From Mucilaginibacter sp. (GTDB lineage Bacteria > Bacteroidota > Bacteroidia > Sphingobacteriales > Sphingobacteriaceae), in assembly GCA_031292485.1 (NCBI GenBank), contig JARLHA010000048.1, forward strand, positions 56,663-120,662: 64,000 bases of DNA, given 5' to 3'. The first letter of the stretch is position 1. The number at the start of each line of letters is the position of its first letter. The position numbers and the translations under genes were made by a program. Positions 60,756 through 64,000 of the stretch are shown here, piece after piece. The notes beneath the pieces were generated by a model, which was given only the letters and a program-made list of their open reading frames with translations, made no database searches and was not told the DNA's origin.

Positions 60756-62081
60756 ATGGCAACTGTCAGGGAAGTTATTATTCCTAAAGAAAAAAAGAAA
60801 GATGGCACATGGAATGTGAAAATCAGGGTAAACCATAACGGTAAGACCCTTTACATCAAAACCCAGCATTTTGTTGGGCAAAAACAAATCCGGTCGGATT
60901 TTACGATCAAAGATCCGATTATCTTAAAGGCGGTCAATCCGGTACTGGATGACTACAGGACAAAAATTTCAGAACTCGGTCCTAAACTTGAATTATACGA
61001 CGTGGAGCGCCTGATCAACTATCTCGTCAATGATGGCGCTATTTCCGCCGACCAGATCAATGTTATTGAATTTGCATTTAATCGCATCGCGGAATTAAAA
61101 GAAAAAAAGAGGCTTGCAAGTGCCGCCGATATGACAAAGGTGGTTAATAGCCTTGTCGATTTTTTTGGCTCGAAAATAATACCAGTGACGGAGATCAGGT
61201 CGAAGATGCTGTATGATTACGAGAAATACCTGCGGCAAGAACGTGAGATCGAGCGGCCGGATCAATTTGGCAACACCTACACCAGGACAGTCCAAGGCTT
61301 GAGCGACACCGGCCTTCACAATCATATGCGGGACCTACGCATCTTGTTTAACAATATTAAGGATCACTATAATGACGAGGATTTAGGTATCGTCGTCGTT
61401 AAACACTATCCGTTTAAAAAGTATAAACTGGTGGCTGTACCTGAAAATGAAAAACCCAAGCTAACAATTAACCAAGTTTTGGCAATCCGCGATTTTGATG
61501 CGACCAAAGACAGCCGAATGGAACTTGCACGGGATTTATTTATGCTGAGTTTTTACTTATGCGGTATGAATGCAGCAGACCTGCATAAATTACCTGCCGA
61601 TGAGACTTTAAAGGAGCGGGTGAACTACAATCGGTCAAAAACTAAGTCAAGAAGGAAAGACAAAGCCTTTATCAGTATAAACATTCCCGATGTGGCCACC
61701 TCGCTTTATGTCAAGTATGCGGGGAAACTCCAGGAGCGGTATTCCACGCATATTACTTTAGATCACGCGTTAATGAAAGGTATGCATGGCATCGCGAAAT
61801 CGCTATGCATACCAGACTTAGAATTCTATGACGCTCGCCACGCATTCGGCGATTGGGCAAGGAATATTTGCCGCTTTAGTAAGGACGATGTTGCGCTGGC
61901 CCTGAACCATAAGGATCAATCGAAGGCAGTAACCGATATTTATTTATCAAAGAATTGGGCAATAATTGATGAGGTGCAGGAAGCGGTTATTAAATTGCTA
62001 CTAAATAATAAAATCAAAATGCTCCCGAAGAAAAATATCAGAATTAAAGGATCTGAAATTTTACTCAAGGCAACCGCATAA
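60756..62081 (+). CDS. tyrosine recombinase (integrase) of an integrated element
   Basis: 441 residues. The N-terminal arm-binding part (about 1-70) opens REVIIPKEKKKDGTWNVKIRV. A SAM-like core-binding domain spans about 100-215. The catalytic part has YDARHAFGDWARN (Arg of box II), LNHKDQSKAVTDIYL with the His/Lys and nucleophilic Tyr, but at the first arginine position (usually GLR) reads CGMNAAD. This Arg I substitution also occurs in the IntDOT-type recombinases of Bacteroidota conjugative elements. Its place just after tRNA-Phe is typical of integration at tRNA genes. A TAAATTTT near-box lies upstream. Confidence 0.9.
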   Translation: MATVREVIIPKEKKKDGTWNVKIRVNHNGKTLYIKTQHFVGQKQIRSDFTIKDPIILKAVNPVLDDYRTKISELGPKLELYDVERLINYLVNDGAISADQINVIEFAFNRIAELKEKKRLASAADMTKVVNSLVDFFGSKIIPVTEIRSKMLYDYEKYLRQEREIERPDQFGNTYTRTVQGLSDTGLHNHMRDLRILFNNIKDHYNDEDLGIVVVKHYPFKKYKLVAVPENEKPKLTINQVLAIRDFDATKDSRMELARDLFMLSFYLCGMNAADLHKLPADETLKERVNYNRSKTKSRRKDKAFISINIPDVATSLYVKYAGKLQERYSTHITLDHALMKGMHGIAKSLCIPDLEFYDARHAFGDWARNICRFSKDDVALALNHKDQSKAVTDIYLSKNWAIIDEVQEAVIKLLLNNKIKMLPKKNIRIKGSEILLKATA

Positions 62082-62209
62082 ATGTAATTAGCATATAATC
62101 GAAACATTATTCATTCTGAAATTTATAACAAGCGATCAAATTATCATTTAAACCAACCATTCATTACATTTTTCTTTTCGGTAAGAAAAATAGCTTAAGA
62201 AAGAGTGCT

Positions 62210-62217
62210 TATATTTG
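62210..62217 (+). promoter_or_regulatory. -7 promoter box of the candidate defence operon
   Basis: TATATTTG matches TAnnTTTG. It overlaps a TTG at 62215 and so favours the ATG at 62236 as the start of the next gene. Confidence 0.5.
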
Positions 62218-62235
62218 ATCTTAATTGGATTCCTT

Positions 62236-62451
62236 ATGTATATCAGCGAAAAATTCTTTAGAGACTTACATTTAGAATATGGTGCCCTCATCTATTTGGT
62301 TACTGAAACCGGGGAAGGATTTACAGGGGCATTTCATAACGGTTTTAACGGGACCTCCTTTTTGTTCAGCAACTTTTCCAATGGCAAAACCCAAACCATA
62401 GCATTGGACAAACTACAACATTTAGAAAAGGTTAAGCCGGTATCACAATAA
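62236..62451 (+). CDS. small protein of unknown function, first in the HEPN/ATPase cluster
   Basis: 71 residues from the ATG at 62236 (MYISEKFFRDLHLEYGALIYL). It reads as alternating beta-strands with Gly/Phe-rich turns (GEGFTGAFHNGFNGTSFLFSN) and a short C-terminal helix, like a small SH3-like barrel. No family recognised. Its stop is eight bases before the HEPN gene, and the promoter box at 62210 fits a three-gene transcript. Could be a sensor or an inhibitor of the neighbouring effector. Confidence 0.65.
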   Translation: MYISEKFFRDLHLEYGALIYLVTETGEGFTGAFHNGFNGTSFLFSNFSNGKTQTIALDKLQHLEKVKPVSQ

Positions 62452-62458
62452 ATTTATT

Positions 62459-63013
62459 ATGGTCATTTCTGAAGAACAAAATCAAAAATTCCTAAAGCAC
62501 CTAACAAAGGTTAATGGTTACAACTCAGGTGACTTCTTCCAGTTATATGATAAGTATCTGACGCTGTACACCGGGTACAATATGCTTTTTAATGAAATAC
62601 CGGAAATATTGAGGAATAAAGGAATAAAATTACACGGTTCTGAGAGAGAAGGGGAAAAGGCAACGGTTTTAATTGCTCAGTTTCTTAATACAGAAGCAAC
62701 AACTAAGCTTATAAATGATAATGAGGAAGACATTGGAAGATTAATCTGGGTTATAGAAAAAAATATTTTTAACATAAAATTAGATTATAAAGGCAACCCC
62801 GATAAAAATAAAGACGCGTCTATACTGGCCGGCCTTAAATCCAAAAATGAAGATGAAAAATTTTTGGCAATGGTACAGGTTATATACTTTGTGAGGTGCA
62901 ACATGTCTCACGGAAGTAAAGCCTTGGAGGAGTATCAAAGGTTATTATTAGAACCCTTAGTAAATATTCTATCTACATTGGTTGATGGGCTTTATAAAAC
63001 TATGATTGCTTAA
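62459..63013 (+). CDS. HEPN-like protein with an Rx4H motif
   Basis: 184 residues, mostly helical, with charged faces. The motif FVRCNMSHGSK places Arg146 and His151 in an Rx4-6H arrangement, the signature of HEPN ribonucleases in many toxins and defence effectors; in HEPN families this Arg-x4-6-His lies in a late helix, as here (of 184 residues). No membrane segment. It could also be a structural HEPN-like protein without nuclease activity, since no fold search was possible. It stands between a small protein and a GHKL ATPase in an integrase-linked island. Confidence 0.6.
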   Translation: MVISEEQNQKFLKHLTKVNGYNSGDFFQLYDKYLTLYTGYNMLFNEIPEILRNKGIKLHGSEREGEKATVLIAQFLNTEATTKLINDNEEDIGRLIWVIEKNIFNIKLDYKGNPDKNKDASILAGLKSKNEDEKFLAMVQVIYFVRCNMSHGSKALEEYQRLLLEPLVNILSTLVDGLYKTMIA

Positions 63014-63077
63014 AATTCAAAATATTATTCGTTTATTGTTTAAATCCTTAATTTAGAAATTTATATAGCTAAACTTT

Positions 63078-64000
63078 ATGCCAGTTTTACATTTTTCAGT
63101 GGATAGTGCTCTCCTACGGGAACTGGGTGAAAAACTGGTTGAAACGGTACATATCGCTCTGGTCGAGCTTGTAAAAAACAGCTATGATGCTGATTCCACA
63201 GAGGTGGAAATAATTTTCACCACCGAAAATGGAAAATCCCAAATTCAAATAATAGATAACGGCAAGGGAATGAATTACGAGGCTGTAGAAAGTTATTGGA
63301 TGAGGATCGCTACAACTAATAAAGAAAAATCAAATGTCTCCACAATCTATGGCAGGCCGCTAACCGGGGCCAAAGGTATCGGCAGGTTTTCGTGCCGGCG
63401 TTTAGGCGGGCATTTAAAACTGATCACTTCTGGCACTGAAAATGGAAACAAAGTTGGCAAACAACGTATCGTTCAGCGCACCTCTGTTGAGTTCCCTTGG
63501 ACGGAATTTGAACCAGGTACGGATGTGACCAATATCGAGTGTGAAGGTGTAAAAGAAAATATCCAGGATGCCATTACTGGCACAACTTTAATAATTACAG
63601 GTATTGCAGAAGAATGGAATCTTAGAGGGTGGAATGTCTTAAAAAGGCAATTAAGTGTCCTGTCAGCTAATACCGGGACACAAAGAAAGGGATTTGAACA
63701 TGATCCAGGGTTCACAATTAAAATAACAGCACCGGCATTTGAGGGCGGCATCAGGGATATAAGGGATGATTTTTTGAATTCTGGCTGGGGTACGTTGACA
63801 GCTACTATGAATAAAAGCCATCAGGCTGTTTGCAAGCTGGAAGCTTTGGGCATTGGAAGCCGCACAATCACTTCAACAGTTAAATTTCCCCATTTATCGG
63901 ATGTATCGTTGACTTTAGGGATTATGGTTGATGACCGATCTCAAATGCGAAATACATCAACCCTGTCTATTGGAACATTACAGCAAATCCTGCCTGATTG
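63078..64000 (+). CDS. GHKL (MORC/Hsp90-like) ATPase, 3' end cut by the window
   Basis: The frame is open from the ATG at 63078 to the edge, 307 residues. Bergerat-fold motifs are intact: N-box ALVELVKNSYDAD (Glu and Asn for Mg-ATP), G1 DNGKGM, the ATP-lid G2 TGAKGIGRFSCRRLG and a later GTTLIITG. This arrangement is that of HATPase_c_3-type and MORC/MutL-like ATPases. Bacterial members are found with restriction and conflict systems. The C-terminal effector part lies outside the window. It starts 64 bases after the HEPN-like gene with no terminator in between. Confidence 0.85.
   Translation, partial: MPVLHFSVDSALLRELGEKLVETVHIALVELVKNSYDADSTEVEIIFTTENGKSQIQIIDNGKGMNYEAVESYWMRIATTNKEKSNVSTIYGRPLTGAKGIGRFSCRRLGGHLKLITSGTENGNKVGKQRIVQRTSVEFPWTEFEPGTDVTNIECEGVKENIQDAITGTTLIITGIAEEWNLRGWNVLKRQLSVLSANTGTQRKGFEHDPGFTIKITAPAFEGGIRDIRDDFLNSGWGTLTATMNKSHQAVCKLEALGIGSRTITSTVKFPHLSDVSLTLGIMVDDRSQMRNTSTLSIGTLQQILPD

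Overview
The window is chromosomal DNA from a Bacteroidota bacterium of the Sphingobacteriaceae, most like Mucilaginibacter or Pedobacter. This rests on the SusC/SusD pair with a hybrid two-component regulator, the TAnnTTTG -7 promoter boxes, the weak Shine-Dalgarno sequences, and several Bacteroidota-specific families. Most of it is ordinary chromosome. The accessory parts are a glycan utilisation locus, several small toxin/immunity loci in decay, many palindromic intergenic repeats, and the left end of an integrated island.

Layout. 1-9433 holds a truncated PAS histidine kinase, a DegP protease, dapF, a frameshifted DUF6934-like gene with a 54-residue partner, a PNPOx-like protein, a SNF2 helicase, a beta-carbonic anhydrase and a YnfA-like membrane protein. 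9566-31728 is a galactomannan/mannan polysaccharide utilisation locus on the minus strand: sensor-regulator (HTCS), SusC, SusD, an IPT/TIG surface glycan-binding protein, a CBM-like secreted protein, an AraC regulator, a sodium:solute symporter, a GH130 phosphorylase, an AGE-family epimerase, an unassigned clan GH-A hydrolase, a GH27 alpha-galactosidase and a GH26 mannanase. The gene set fits extracellular mannan cleavage, removal of galactose, uptake, epimerisation of mannobiose to mannosyl-glucose, and phosphorolysis to mannose-1-phosphate plus glucose. 32261-34861 is an Mla-type lipid transport operon. 35859-37787 is an SPFH protein. 38095-41547 is a convergent GH127/GH51 pair for arabinose-containing glycans. 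41685-43723 carries a PIN-type toxin-antitoxin pair and a second pair whose RelE/ParE-like toxin is frameshifted. Then come a GntP transporter, a fatty-acid hydroxylase-family protein, dnaX, a Uma2-family protein, an aldo/keto reductase, a serine hydrolase, the rpsF-rpsR-rplI operon, mtgA, several small conserved genes and an iron-sulfur oxidoreductase pair.

60475-64000 is the most interesting stretch. An intact tRNA-Phe gene and its terminator are followed by a tyrosine recombinase and then by three same-strand genes: a small unknown protein, a protein with a HEPN-type Rx4H motif, and a GHKL (MORC/Hsp90-like) ATPase cut off by the window end. This looks like the left edge of an integrative element carrying a candidate defence module.

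Two themes run through the intergenic DNA. First, there are bipartite palindromic elements resembling REPINs, in at least three sequence families (15181-15335; 16603-16694 and 52545-52660; 55893-56068). Second, many gene boundaries carry short imperfect 7-9 nt word repeats, often present as inverted pairs on either side of a gene. Accessory genes show single-base lesions (DUF6934-like, Imm32-like, RelE-like, a secreted ORF), whereas core genes are intact.
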